Counted from the stretch's first letter, positions 13,701 to 26,535 are shown. The stretch is 64,000 bases of DNA from Silene conica (GCA_029255685.2 CM055315.2:32865501-32929500); one strand, 5' to 3'. Numbers and translations are program-made. Notes: generated from the letters alone by a model not told the origin.

Positions 13701-13812
13701 ATTTATAAAATAATAACAGTTTACGTAAAATAATTAATAAACATCTGTTTGATATACGTGTAAAAACATGGTTTGACAGTTGTTGACCGAGGCTAAAATA
13801 CGGGGTATTATA
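10790..13812 (-). repeat. LARD-2 3' LTR (LTR C)
   Basis: It matches 16606-19629 almost throughout (roughly 1 percent difference by eye). The expected TATTACA end is TATTATA at 13806-13812. An internal GGAGTATTACA at 13385-13395 looks like a second, older LTR terminus, matching where the LARD-1 LTR would end. The extra 417 bp are absent from LARD-1. Confidence 0.85.
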
Positions 13813-16605
13813 GTCTTCCCTCCTTAAAATGAACTTCGTCCCGAAGTTCGCCGTCCCGTAACGACAACAAAACACCCACAAGCATAAGACAACACAAGTA
13901 GAACTTATACGAGCTCCTAAAAAGCGAAATGTTACATTCTATCCCCCTTAAGAAACTTTGTCCCCAAAGTTTATCATACGACATGAATACATGACACTTA
14001 AAGAACCACAACATTGACCAAACCATAACAAATTAATCAGGACAATCCTATTCTCAGTCACCAATCATGATATATCAACTAGCCAGATCGCAAATCATCA
14101 AGATTTTACCATCCTATCCTCCTTAAGACATGGTTACGTCCCCGTAACCTCATTATAAAATTTCACATCCAAAGCTCAAGAAGATCACTCAAACAACAAT
14201 CACAAATCATCCGATAAGTTATTTACTCCATACTGGGAAACTAGCATCCGGCTTTTAACGCAACCAAACATGTTTGTCGATTTCATGCTACGCAGTAAGA
14301 CAAGTTAAGGTAACTAACACTTATATACACTTGAAAATTTTAACACAACTTAACACATTTACACCAATGTAGACAATTCGCTAATTCGTAGTTCATACTT
14401 GACAAATCAACACATCCAGTTCATGCTCATAAAAATATTATAGAGGCAAAATCATGCTTATGCAGATAAGAGAAAATGACATTAGGCAAAAATTTAATTA
14501 ATGTAATTAAACACGGAGCAATGACATATTTACGAGATAGACACCAATCATAGACGAGCAAGACAACTTAGTATTTCTATGTATATATAAGTTAAAATCA
14601 CTTAGGTACATTTCCCATCTATTCACATTACATCATTTATTATAAAACTAGTAATACATATAACTTGCAAAATAAGAGGTTTATATCATGTGGAACAATT
14701 TCATATTCAGGCAAAAACTTCATCAACATGTAGCTACAGCTTCTATCATGTTTCTAAACAATTACCATAATCATCAAACATCTGCTTTATCACGGATTAT
14801 CACTTTGAAAACATTTTGAAACTTTCAAAACGATGAAGTTGTAATTGATGACACTTTATAAACACGAATCAACTGACGATTTTACAAGTTACATATCGAA
14901 AACAAGAACAGCATTCCAACAACGCACGTGTCAACCAAATTACTAATTCAATATATTGTGATCAGATTTAAACATAACAATATGTAATTCACCTTGTGGC
15001 ATAATAATAGCGTCGGTATAAAAGAACCTAACTTTATATAAAACTCACCAGTAATAGTTAAGGTTATATTATTATATAACAAAGTTCATATCCATATCAT
15101 AGGCCTACTGTTCATGCTACTAATGGCACATTAGAATATTACATGGTTACATCACATAACTCATATTTGATTAAACTTTTATATATAAAATTTACATAAC
15201 GTACAATTCCAACAATCATAAGTCACGCCGCAACTTCCAAAAGTCATAATTAAATAACCACTTAGCTATTTTGCGAGTTATTATAGTTTTTAGAAAATAT
15301 AGTGAATTAACTAATCATACGAAAAAGAATCAAATGCAAAGCTTAAGGAAATTATTTATAACAAATTTTACAACTCCATTGGTCTGAACAGAAACCTTAT
15401 AGCAATTAGACAGCAAATTGGGCAACTTGCAAAAATTACAATTAAATAACGACTCCTTAATATTACGTGGCTTATCTTTTTTTAAACGCGAATTAATATT
15501 CTAAACAGTAGAGTTGGAATTATGCATAAACAATAAACACGTTTTAAATGATTTCCTTTGCAAAAAAAAAAACATGGGTCAAAACAGGATTGTACAGTGA
15601 CAATCTGACCACTGTTGACTAAAATATTTATTTCTCACAAAATATAACTCGTATTAACATGAACCCAACGACATTGGAAAGCTAATTCAGAAGGTTATCA
15701 CATATAAAATTTTCGTATACTTATAGAGAACATATTTTAAATGGCAGTCCGTATAAACAAGGTAACATTATGAAAGTTTATCAAACTTTTTGTTCCTTAA
15801 AATCACTTCATCTTATCACATTTACATACAACCATTATTCTCCCAAACATGTTGACATATCATCAAAGCGTAGAAATCATGTTGCACCATATTAGCATTT
15901 ATTCATCATTTTAAGCTGTAATTGTCATCTAAAACACGGTAAAGATTGCGAAACAGAAAAGTAGATCAACTAAATGGCTGAATATTTATATATGTATTTA
16001 CAAATGTAACACATAACTATATGACACTCATGGCTTGGGGCATCACATTCCGCATATCACTAGACATGGATTACTATAACGCATAAATCTGATTATTCAT
16101 ATCCACATACCAGCCAATATATTACATACTTACGATAGTCAGTTAATAACCAGATATCATATGGTCATGTCAGAAGACTAAATCATATGATCACATCACC
16201 CTATCTATGGCTCGATAAATATAGATCCATACTCACATACACATACTCATGTTCTTAATACTTGGAATCATATATCCCATTCAACATTCAATATAAATCT
16301 CATACAACACAGATCTCCAACCATATTTCACATCATACTTACCTCATTCCTTTGCTGCGGGAACGTTAGTATAATATATATATTGGGTCCTGTCCTTTAT
16401 TCTATACTACCCACGCTCTACATCTTTCAAGGGTGACCAGGTTAGACTGAAAGGGCCAGTGGCTTGGTTTGAGGGGGCCCCTAACTCATCCCAATCCTGG
16501 GGCTCCAAACAGTTACTAGCCTGGGGTTCATTTTATTAGACTCCTCCTACGTTCATTATTATTCATTTGGTTTAGGCCCGAGGATCGTTCGCTCTGATAC
16601 CACTT
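13813..16605 (-). other. LARD-2 internal region, non-coding
   Basis: It opens with the complement of the polypurine tract and GAACTTCGTCCCGAAGTTC, and ends with the complement of the primer site. I find no gag, protease, reverse transcriptase or integrase motif on either strand. It aligns by eye with the two halves of the LARD-1 core. Confidence 0.8.
16591..16602 (-). other. Primer-binding site, LARD-2
   Basis: The minus strand reads TGGTATCAGAGC three bases inside the 5' LTR end. It is the initiator-tRNA-Met primer site and proves the minus orientation. LARD-1 has TGGTATCAGAGA at 22019-22030. Confidence 0.88.
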
Positions 16606-19600
16606 TGTAACACCCCCATTTATTTAAGAGCCTTTAGCAAGACATTCTCAATAAATAGAGCTGTTACCATCTCGGAATGTCCAAGGTAGTGAATAACAAA
16701 GTAAAACAAACCAAAGTACTTTATATAAATACTGATTAAATTTAAACTTCTGGTATTACAACTACTACACAAAGAATAAAAGTACAACTGATGATAACAT
16801 CTAAGTATGTGATCTAATTCTAAGTGGGTCCAACCATGTCTCTCTCCATGCCCAAGCTCCTAATCCATCTGTCTCTGACCTGAAGAATCTACTCCCCATT
16901 CCGGATCATCGTAGGTGTACACGAATACACTGTCAACCTCGCGGTTGAGTAGGATAACACAATAATTATAATGCAACAGTTAAATGATATGCAAATGCCA
17001 TGATATGCTCGAGCTCAATCTCAATCTCATTCTCAAACTCATACCCTTGCACCAAGCCATACCGAACCTCCCGGCAGACTATAATCGGCCGTCGCCGAAC
17101 ACCAGCATAACAGCTGAGGTCACCAGGTCTAGTCCTGCAGAACTAGCCTGGGCCCAATAATATCTCATCATCTCAAACCCGTATCCAATGCATATGCCAT
17201 GCTCATGAATGCAACAATAATAGTAACTATACTTATGAATGCAACAGTAATAATAATTACTCATAATCATATACCATCCTCATATCATTCATGCTCATCA
17301 CCCATATCATACACCCAACATCCATTCATAACACATAACAGTAGTATAGTGACAGTGTAACCTACCTGGATAGCAAATATAATCCCATCACGCAGCTAAC
17401 ATCAAATCAGTAGCATCACCCCATCACATACTCAACACCTAATAAAATAATAGACTCAATTACTAACTAATACAATCACGTAACTAACATAGTATATCAA
17501 TCATTCCAATTAATTACTTAAATAATATATTACGCATAACGAGACCGTATCAATTATTTCTTAGAAACAATTCTAATTAAATAAAGAATTATATAAATTA
17601 TCGACCATAAATAAATAACAATTACTTGTCACACACGTATCAAAATCATGGAGATACGGATTTTATTATTAAAATCATTAAACTTTAAAGCACGACAACT
17701 TATAAAGTATACGAAACTAATAAATTAACTTGACCATGTTCATAAAGATTTACGTCAAACACCTTGTGAATATATATACATATAAACATACCCATCTACA
17801 TACCAATTATCATTAAATAACTATACATATCAATTATTATTAATCAAACATAAACTTACTATTTATAGACTTACTAAAAATAGTATACGATCACTTACTC
17901 GATTATTTCTAAATCAAATTCACAACAACATATTTAATGCCATGATAAACTTAATACAATAGTATAATAATTGCTAAAACATGATTAACTATACTAATAA
18001 TATTATTAATCATAAAATTACTCAAGTCTTAACAATAATATTATTGATAATAATGATAAAACAACCAATAATAATTTAATCTTAGTTGTTGGTAAAGTAA
18101 AAATTATGTATCAATGTGATAATACTAATACTAACAATATAATATTATGCAAAGATTGTTGCTGCTAAGTTATAACCACGCAAACACGAATATCAGCCTT
18201 CTACCCGTATCAAACCCCTGCCAGCACCCTAACAAACACCCTCGTGGGCACCAACCACCACCACTGGCTTCGCCTGCGACACCACCAGGCTCTCCTCTGA
18301 GCCACGGTGGTTCCAGGGAAGTCAGTGGAAGCCGTTGACACCATAACCACAACCAGCAGCGCCCTCGACATCCCAGCAACACCAACAGTTCTGAATAAAA
18401 CGTGATTAACCCTTCTGACAAAACCCACCATAAAACTGCAATGAAACACTACTAGCTGCCGTGCTAACCACCACCCGAACCCCATGACTACCACCAAACT
18501 AACTACTCTAACACTCATGACGCTCGTGAACAGAAATTACATTAAATTCATACACAAACATCATTCGTTCAACTCTGTTATGAAATAAAAGGGAAAAACT
18601 GAATTGACAGAGGCAATAAAACAACCGTGAATGGTGGTCCTAGGTGGTCAACGGTGGTGTTACTATGGTCAAAACACGACTACTACATATCATAGATCAC
18701 TAATAGACGCAGATCAGAACTATCAACACGATTACATGAGGGTAACATCGAGACAAAAGAGAGAGGCACAAACAGAGAAAAAGAAATCGTGGCAGGCTTA
18801 CATGTTTCACGATGAAATCGAGCAACCTTCGACCACTCTAAACCCACCGTGAGCACCTCCCTCTTACCCTCTGTTATGGCGGCAGTGATTGTGTGTGAAT
18901 GTTGGTATGTCGTTTTAGGTTAGAGGTAGGGTTTGAGGGTCGTTAAAACAGGCGGCATGACTGAACATGAGGTGTTTGTGTTTGGTATACGAAATGGGCT
19001 GAGTTGTTGCACGCAATTCGAGGCCCAAAGTGTGCTCATAGTTCGGTGTAAATACTAATACTCAAACCCGACATGACACTAATGACATATAAAATATAAA
19101 AACCCGTATTCGATAAATAAATTATCGAATACGAACGTTCAAATAATTATAAACACGTCCAAAATAATTATTAAATAATAAAGTAAAATATAATAAAATA
19201 CGGAGTATTACAGTGAGCCTATATCACCAAGTCCCGTTTTCAACCCGTAGTTTAAACTTAACAGAACTCGTAACTTAAAATTAACGAGTACGTATAATAA
19301 TTATACTAGTTAAATTAGGATTTAAAACAAACAATTACGACTCAAACAGAAATAGAAATTAAATATAAATGAGAAATGAATATATAATAGAAAATATATT
19401 AAATTACAAATGTAATATTAAAAATAAATAAATACGAGTAAAATGTCATTTTATGAAAAAAATCATCAAATATAAAAAAAATGATTATATAAAATACGAA
19501 ATAATCGTAGAAATACGATTTATAAAATAATAACAGTTTACGTAAAATAATTAATAAACATCTGTTTGATATACGTGTAAAAACATGGTTTGACAGTTAT

Positions 19601-19629
19601 TGACCGAGGCTAAAATACGGGGTATTACA
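16606..19629 (-). repeat. LARD-2 5' LTR (LTR D)
   Basis: It runs from TGTAACACCCCC to GGGGTATTACA. It is the partner of LTR C and also carries the internal GGAGTATTACA pseudo-terminus near 19201-19212. In transcription sense (minus strand) it would hold the promoter; I cannot place a TATA box with confidence. Confidence 0.85.
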
Positions 19630-22033
19630 ATAGGGGTTTACCTAATGCGCAGCAATTAAATTTCCGAGTAGGACTTCATCAACACATAGTTACAGAATAT
19701 GCCATATTGCAAACAATCATCATAATTATTAAAACATCGAGCGTTATCATGGGTAATCATCACTTCGGAAACATTTTGAAACTTTTTGAGACATTGAAGC
19801 GGTAACTTGTGACAATTTATAAGCACGAATCAAAGACAACTCTACAAGCTACAGATCGAAACAATACTATACGGAGATATTCTAACTCTTCTTCACTAAG
19901 ACATACTCATGAATTATGAAAATTTTAACGATAAAAGTAACAAATTCACAAGACTAGTAATTCGTACTTCACCTGTCAACCAATTAATAATTCCAATACA
20001 TCGTGATCATATTTATACATATCAATATGCATTTCACTTTGTGGCATAACAATAAAAAAAATATTAAGATTATAATCACAGGGAACTAGACAGAGATAAA
20101 CCATCAATATACGAAAGAACATCAACAGGACTCACATTGTTCAAATAATCACAATTACGTATAACCATTAGATTGTCATATCATGCCAATAAGTTTACCA
20201 GTTAAATTTTTGATTCTACCACTTGGCAAGACTCTTCTCAGATAAACACGATTTTAACAACACATACGAATACCACATAATTATTCTGAGGTCATATCCC
20301 TAGAAAATAAGGGCGTCTGTATAAAAGAACTATCTTATATGAACTTGATGAAATGTGCAAGGTTACATTATCATATGACAAGGTTCATATTCACTTTATA
20401 TGCCCATTATTCATGTTACTAATGCCATGACAAGATATCACGTGGTCAAATCACAGATTCACTTTTGATTAAACTTTTATATGAAACCTGTATAACTCCC
20501 AATTCCACCAATTAAACATTATGCAACAACTCACAAAATCGTAATTACATAACCGCTTAGCTATCTTGCGAGCTATTATAGTTTTTAGAAAATATAATGA
20601 ATTAACTAGTCCTAGCAACAAGAAGCAAATGCATATCTCAAGGAAATTATTTATAACAATTTTTACAACTCAGTTGGTCTGAACAAAACTTCACAGTAAT
20701 ACGACAGAAAATTGGATAACTTGCAGAAATCACTATTAAATAACGATTCGTTAAGCTTTTACATGGTGTATCCTTTTGCAAACGTGAACGAATATCCTGA
20801 AGAGTAGAGTTGGAACTATGCATAAACAATAACCAAGTTTTTTTTTTTAAAAATGATTTCTTTTACAAAAGAGGGGTCATAACGGGACTGTGCAGTAACA
20901 ATCTGACCACTGTCGACTAAAATATTTATTTCACTTATAATATAAGTCGTTTTAACATGAAACCAAAAACATTGGAAAGCTAATTCAGAAGGTTATCATA
21001 CACAAAATTTTCATACACATAGAGAGAACACATTTAAATGGCAGCTCTCGCAAGCAAGGTAACATCCTGAAAATTTATCAAAAATTTGTGTCCCTTAAAA
21101 TCACTTCACACTATCACATTCAAATATGACCATTATTTTTCCAAAACATGTTGACATGTCATTTGAAGCGTTGGGATCACATTGTACCAAATTAACATCC
21201 TTATTTCAAACTGAAATTGTCATCTACAAGATGGTAATATTGCGAAATTGAGAAGTAGCATCACGAAATAATCCAATAGTTATACATGTATGAACAATGC
21301 ATTAGTTCCTATCATCGTACAATCATGACATAAAAGTACATAGATATGTATACCAGAAATCACCAAGGTGCTACTTATAGAAACATGACTCTTTAACTAA
21401 ACTAATTGGGTGTCAATAGTAATTGCCATGTAAACTTTAAGTACGATTTATGCAATACATAACCCTATAGCACTCATAGCTTGGGGTAACACATTCCGCA
21501 TGTCCCTAGACATGGTGTACTATAACATCTAAATCTGATCATTCATATCCAAATTCCAACCTATATATTGCATAGCTATGATATTCATTTAATAACCATA
21601 TACCATATGAACTTTCCAAACACCAACATACTATGATCACGCTACTCTAACCATTGTTCACAATTACACCTCTAAACTCTTAAAATTTCAATTCCATCAT
21701 CCAGATTGATCCACATTTCATATTACACATCTCTTTCCAACAGACATCATTAATCATAGCTCAAATATTACTTACCTCATTCTTCTCCTGCAAAAACGTT
21801 AGTACAAGATAACTAGGTCACTATATAATCTACCCCACTCTTCAATTACTCTCATTGGGTTCCCGAGACAGAACAGAAAGGGCCCTGGTTTGGTGTGAGG
21901 GGGCCCCTAACTCATCCCGTTCCTTTTTGGGGCTCCTATCAGTTTGATCTCGGGTTCATTTTATTAGACTCTTCCTACGTTCATTATTATTCATTTGGTT
22001 TAGGCCTGAGGATCGTTCTCTCTGATACCACTT
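19630..22033 (-). other. LARD-1 internal region, 5' side
   Basis: This is the continuation of 9791-10789 beyond LARD-2. It ends at the primer-site complement 22019-22030. It is AT-rich, without coding motifs, and homologous to 14670-16605 of LARD-2. Confidence 0.75.
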
Positions 22034-23169
22034 TGTAACACCCCCATTTGTTTAAGAGCCTTGAGCCAGACATTCTCAAATAAATAGGACTGTTACCCTC
22101 TCGGAATGACCGAGGTAGTGAATAACAAAGTATAACAACCAAAGTACTTTATATTAAATTTATAAAATTAAACTAAACTTCGATATTACAAAAACTAAGC
22201 AGCAGAGTAAAAGTACAACTGATAACTATCTAAGTGTATGATCTAAATCTAAGTCGGTCCATCCAAGTGCTCACGCCATCCCATGCTCCCACAACGCCAT
22301 CTTTCCTGTCAAGACTGCTCCCCATCACGGATCATCACAGGTGTCACACGAATACACAGGGTCAACCACGAGGTTGAGTAGGTAAAATAGATAAGACATA
22401 AATAACAATAGAACTGCATCTCTTCCATCTCCATATCATTCAATCCACCACCTCCATCACACCACACCTTCCATCACACCACACCTCCCATCACACCACA
22501 CCTTCCATGGCCATATCACAAGTCCCATATCACAAGACCCGTATCACAAGACCCATTTCACAAGCCCCATTCTCCACAATAAACAATAATGAACAATCCA
22601 TCACATTATATATTCATAATTAAATATATCAATCATATAATGAGTGACCTCATGTCACACACAATCACAGACATAAATATCCCCTACCTCATTTGCGGAA
22701 AGACAACCGAACAACTGCTAGAAATGTTCCACCTCGAACAACCGAACTCAGTTCCTATAATTATTACTGAATATCAATTTCTACTCATACAATCACATTA
22801 CTAAAATTACTTGACCATATTCCAAGTTATATATTCATAACATATAAATAATTACCTACTTATAAACATGTTCATATACATATAAATTATTATCGACCTC
22901 TTATTCATATCAATCATCACTAGTCAATTAAAACTTACTAATTATAAAGTTACTATATATAGATTTACTATATATGGCATACGATCAATTACTCACTCAT
23001 TATAAAATTCATCACAACCACAATATAAATAACCATAACTTACTAATAATATGACTAATAACAATAATAACATAATTAATATATATCATATAACTATAAC
23101 CCATAATAATAATAACACAACTAATCATAACGAAATTAATGTTCATAAAGATAATGATAAAACAATATG

Positions 23170-23263
<94 letters not shown>

Positions 23264-24551
23264 CAGTAGTAAACAATAATAAGCAACAACACGACAATGC
23301 ATCACACGCAACACACGTACCAGACAAAACCCGTAACCGACAGCCCTGACCAGCCTACTTCCAGCCTTCCTCGACACTTTCCTGCCGCCTTACCCACCAG
23401 CTCAACACCGTGACTTCCATCCCTGGACTACGGTGTACCTATTGACGCTAATCACGACCCTAGACTTGTCCCATCCAGCTCTCAAAACCACCAACAAAAC
23501 CCCTGGTCACAACCTCCTACACTAAACCCGCAACTAACACCCACTGTAACCAGCCCCTTAACCGCTTGTTAGCAACACCACTACCACCACCAGCCACCAC
23601 CACCGACACTCTACACTACCCACAAACCCCTGGTGCAACCCCTAGCCTTCGACACCATTCACCCTCCAGAAACAGCCGCCCCAAAACTCTGGTCACGACA
23701 GACAACCCAATCGTACCAACAGACCCTTGACCCACGCTGTTCAACCCCCTTGTCAAAACCCGACATGAAACCGTAAATAACCACTACCAACCACCGTGCC
23801 AATTACCATAAGAGTCTCCTGACTACCACCTAACCCATTAATCAAACACCCATAACAATCAAACACGAGAATTCATTCAAATCGTAGTTCAAACGTGCAT
23901 ACCCAGTAACTCTGTTCTGATAAAACGAAAGGGGTACACTGACGCAAGTGACGAACCACCACATACGACGGCCCTAGGTGGTCAAAGACGACACCACTAT
24001 GGTCAACACATGATCACTGACCCTCATAGATTAAGGTTATGCGGAAATTAAGACTATAAACATGATTATAGTAAGGTAAATCACGAATTGAAAGGGAGAG
24101 GATAAACACGGAAAAGTGAAACGTGATGAACTTACCCGTTTCACTCAGTGATCGAGCAACCCTAGACCGCCTTAAGCCCACCGTGAAAACCTCCCTCTTA
24201 CTCTCTGATATGGTGGCAGCAGATGTAGGCGCGTGGCAAGTTTTGATTAGGGTAAAAAAAAGGTTTAGATGGGACCTTAAATATGGCGGCATGATGGAGG
24301 TGTGTAAGTGTTAGTCTGATTTCTTATTCGAGATGGGCTGGTGGTTGATGTGTAGTTGGCACGAGATTCAAGGCCTAAATAGTTATTCAAAACACGATAT
24401 ACTTACTAAATCGCATACTCGACAATTACTAGCAACATAAAGTATAAAACACCCTACTCGATAAATTAATTATCGATTAAAATCGTTCCAAATAATATCG
24501 TCCATTATAATATTAATACATAATATTATAATTAAAATACGAGGTATTACA
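22034..24551 (-). repeat. LARD-1 5' LTR (LTR B)
   Basis: It pairs with 7331-9790. It differs from LTR A mostly by single-base changes and by a much longer (AAT)n tract. It is followed, unexpectedly, not by the target duplication but by polypurine-side internal sequence. Confidence 0.85.
23173..23263. repeat. (AAT)n microsatellite in LTR B
   Basis: About 30 AAT units stand here against about 12 in LTR A (8466-8502). Poly-Asn, poly-Ile and poly-Tyr frames across it are artefacts of the repeat. Confidence 0.95.
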
Positions 24552-24699
24552 GTCTTCCCCCCTTAAAATGAACTTCGTCCCGAAGTTCACATCCCGGGGT
24601 CAACAAACCGTTCATTAGGAATATAACGAATTCAAAGTGTGACACCCCATCACATGATCAAAATACTATAAACACGAAAATAAAACACGAAATATTACA
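24552..24699 (-). other. Stray LARD internal fragment plus ~11-bp LTR remnant
   Basis: 24552-24687 copies the polypurine-side start of the core (compare 9791-9926). After AAAACAC it jumps to GAAATATTACA, which looks like the last bases of another LTR, and then CATAC. This suggests a lost third LTR after unequal recombination or a template switch. Confidence 0.6.
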
Positions 24700-24704
24700 C
24701 ATAC

Positions 24705-25375
24705 AATTGTAAAATTGACAAAATTATAAAATGAGGTCCATTTTAAGTATGTTTGCACCGGTTTTGTGAAGGGTTAGGGATATGTTGTGTGTTATTAAAT
24801 TAACCCAACATGATGATTAAAGTGTGCTTAACTTTAATCAATTAGGGTGCTACCTAGAGCCACCCTAGTTCATGGGTAAGCTAAAAGAGCTCCCATCTCC
24901 CCTTCCCCATGCAACCAACCCGGCATCCCAAGCAACCCCATAATATGTGAAATGTTCACATCTTATTTTTCATTCCATCCATGTGCTAAAATTTTCTAGA
25001 GTAAGAAAATCACACAAAACCTCTAAATATTATTATAGGATAATAATAATACTAATAATAATAAGTTATATATATTAGTCTTAATTCTAAATAAAGATTA
25101 GAATTTGTTTAAGGAAAACCGATTTTTGGTACTAGCATACTCAAGGTTTCGGTTCAATCAAAGGGTGTCTTGGTGCATCACTAAGGAGGTGTTCTTGTTG
25201 AATACTTGGAGGATCAACCTAGCATCATTTGGACCGTGTGTAAGGGTTCAAATCCTTCTATTTCCGCATAAGATTTAGCATGCATAAGATCTAAAATATG
25301 TTAATTAAAATGTTAATTAAAAATTTTCTTTAGTATGACTAAAATAATTAGCTTATGAGATAACTAAACCCAACA
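24705..25375 (+). repeat. Copia-1 3' LTR, second part
   Basis: It resumes after the CATAC duplication and ends CCCAACA. From 24973 on it repeats window bases 1-404. The next five bases, ACCCG, would be the Copia-1 target duplication, but the matching copy is outside the window. Confidence 0.85.
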
Positions 25376-25380
25376 ACCCG

Positions 25381-25815
25381 GTCCCCAAAAAAGGGTTTAC
25401 TCTTCCCTTTTAGGGTGTCTTTTGATTTTTTATTCTCGTTTGAACGAATATAGGAAGGGAAGGGTTTAAGGTTGGATTAGACAGATCCACAGTACCAAAT
25501 CCGCCTAATCCAACCCTAAACCCTTTCCCGTCCCGTTTTAGGATACCCGATTCCCAAAAAAGGGTTCACTCTTCCCCGTTAGGGTGTCTTCTGATTTTTT
25601 TATCCTGTTTGAACGAATATATATGAAGGGAAGGGTTTAGGGTTGGATTAGGCGGATCCGCGATCCGCTATCCAACCCTAAACCCTTTCCCGTCCCGTTT
25701 TAGGATACCCGATTTCTAAAAAAGGGTTCATTTTTCCCCTCTAGGATGTCTTTTGATTTTTTATGTCGTTTGAATGACAATAGGAAGGGAGAGGGTTTAG
25801 GGTTAGATTAGGCGG
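25381..25815. repeat. Minisatellite of ~160-170 bp, ~2.6 copies
   Basis: Units start near 25381, 25550 and 25710 with CCAAAAAAGGGTT-like openings. Each of the first two units holds an inverted pair, AGGGTTTAGGGTTGGATTA-like against its complement, around an AGGCGGATCC-like centre. No coding signal. Confidence 0.8.
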
Positions 25816-25821
25816 ATATGC

Positions 25822-26535
25822 GGTAGATACACACCTTTAAATGCGTAGATACATATGTCTAAATGCATAGATACACACCTTTAAATGCGTAAATACACAT
25901 GGCGAAATGGGTAGATACGTATGTCTAAATGCGTAGATACACATGGCTAAATGCGTAGATACACATCTCTAAATGCGTAGATACACATGTCTAAATGCGT
26001 AGATACACACCTTTAAATGCGTAGATACACATCTTTAAATGCGTAGATACACATGTCTAGTAGATACACACCTTTACGTAGATACACATGGCTAAATACG
26101 TAGATACACATCTCTTATTAATGCGTAGATACACATCTCTAAATGCGTATATACACACCTTTAAATGCGTAGATACGCATGGCTAAATGCGTAGATACAC
26201 ATGGCTAAATGCGTAGATATACACCTTTAAATATGTAGATACACATGGCTAAATGCGTAGATACACATCTCTTAATGCGTAATACACATGTCTAAATGCG
26301 TAGATACATATCTCTAAATACGTAGATACACATCTCTAAATGCGTAGATACACATGTTTGAATGCGTAGATACACATTTCTAAATGCGTAGATACACACC
26401 TCTAAAGGCGTAGATACACATCTCTAAATGCGTAGATACTAGATACACATGTCTAAATGCGTAGATACACACCTTTAAATGCGTAGATGCACATCTCTAA
26501 ATTCGTAGATACACAACTTTGAATGTGTAGGTACA
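25822..26535. repeat. 22-bp minisatellite, about 32 copies
   Basis: The unit is close to GCGTAGATACACATSTCTAAAT. GTAGATACAC is constant and the next bases vary among ACCTTTAAATGC, ATGTCTAAATGC, ATGGCTAAATGC and ATCTCTAAATGC. Some units are shortened. 22 is not a multiple of 3 and no frame stays open, so it is not protein-coding. Confidence 0.92.

Larger units (their letters stand above)
10790..19629 (-). mobile_element. LARD-2: complete non-autonomous LTR element nested in LARD-1
   Basis: Two nearly identical ~3.02-kb LTRs (10790-13812 and 16606-19629) flank a 2.8-kb non-coding core. The target duplication ATAGG is at 10785-10789 and 19630-19634. Polypurine tract and primer site are both on the minus strand. 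It belongs to the same family as LARD-1 and landed at a site homologous to part of its own core, since both cores read TTGCAAAATA around the point. The element is 8840 bp with no protein domain in any frame. Confidence 0.88.
6751..24699 (-). mobile_element. LARD-1: non-autonomous LTR element with ~2.5-kb LTRs, minus strand
   Basis: On the minus strand the LTR begins TGTAATACC and ends GGGGGTGTTACA. The flanking internal sequence has a polypurine tract at one side (complement of 9791-9808) and a tRNA-iMet primer site at the other (complement of 22019-22030). The internal region (9791-10789 plus 19630-22033, ~3.4 kb) has no gag or pol. Large LTRs with a non-coding core fit the LARD class, probably parasitic on a Ty3/gypsy element. 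The right border is irregular: 148 bp lies between LTR B and the CATAC duplication. Confidence 0.8.
1..25375 (+). mobile_element. Copia-1: gag-only Ty1/copia-type LTR element, split by nested insertions
   Basis: The left LTR (cut by the window edge) ends at 404. It is followed by a tRNA-iMet primer site, a long leader, a gag frame and a long non-coding 3' part. The 3' LTR starts at 6175 with TGTTGGG and, after an 18-kb nested insertion, ends at 25375 with CCCAACA. Bases 1-404 match 24973-25375 with 3 substitutions and one 1-bp indel by my count. No protease, integrase, reverse transcriptase or RNase H is visible, so it is non-autonomous, like the published TR-GAG type. Without the insertion it would be about 8.3 kb. 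Confidence 0.85.

Noticed and set aside
23012-23377. Poly-Ile, poly-Asn and poly-Tyr frames
   Set aside because: Direct translation of the (AAT)n microsatellite.
25381-25815. Telomere-like TTTAGGG
   Set aside because: The heptamer occurs only about once per ~165-bp unit, not in tandem.
25822-26535. Possible CRISPR-like array
   Set aside because: 22-bp units without unique spacers, in a plant genome with no cas genes; it is a minisatellite.
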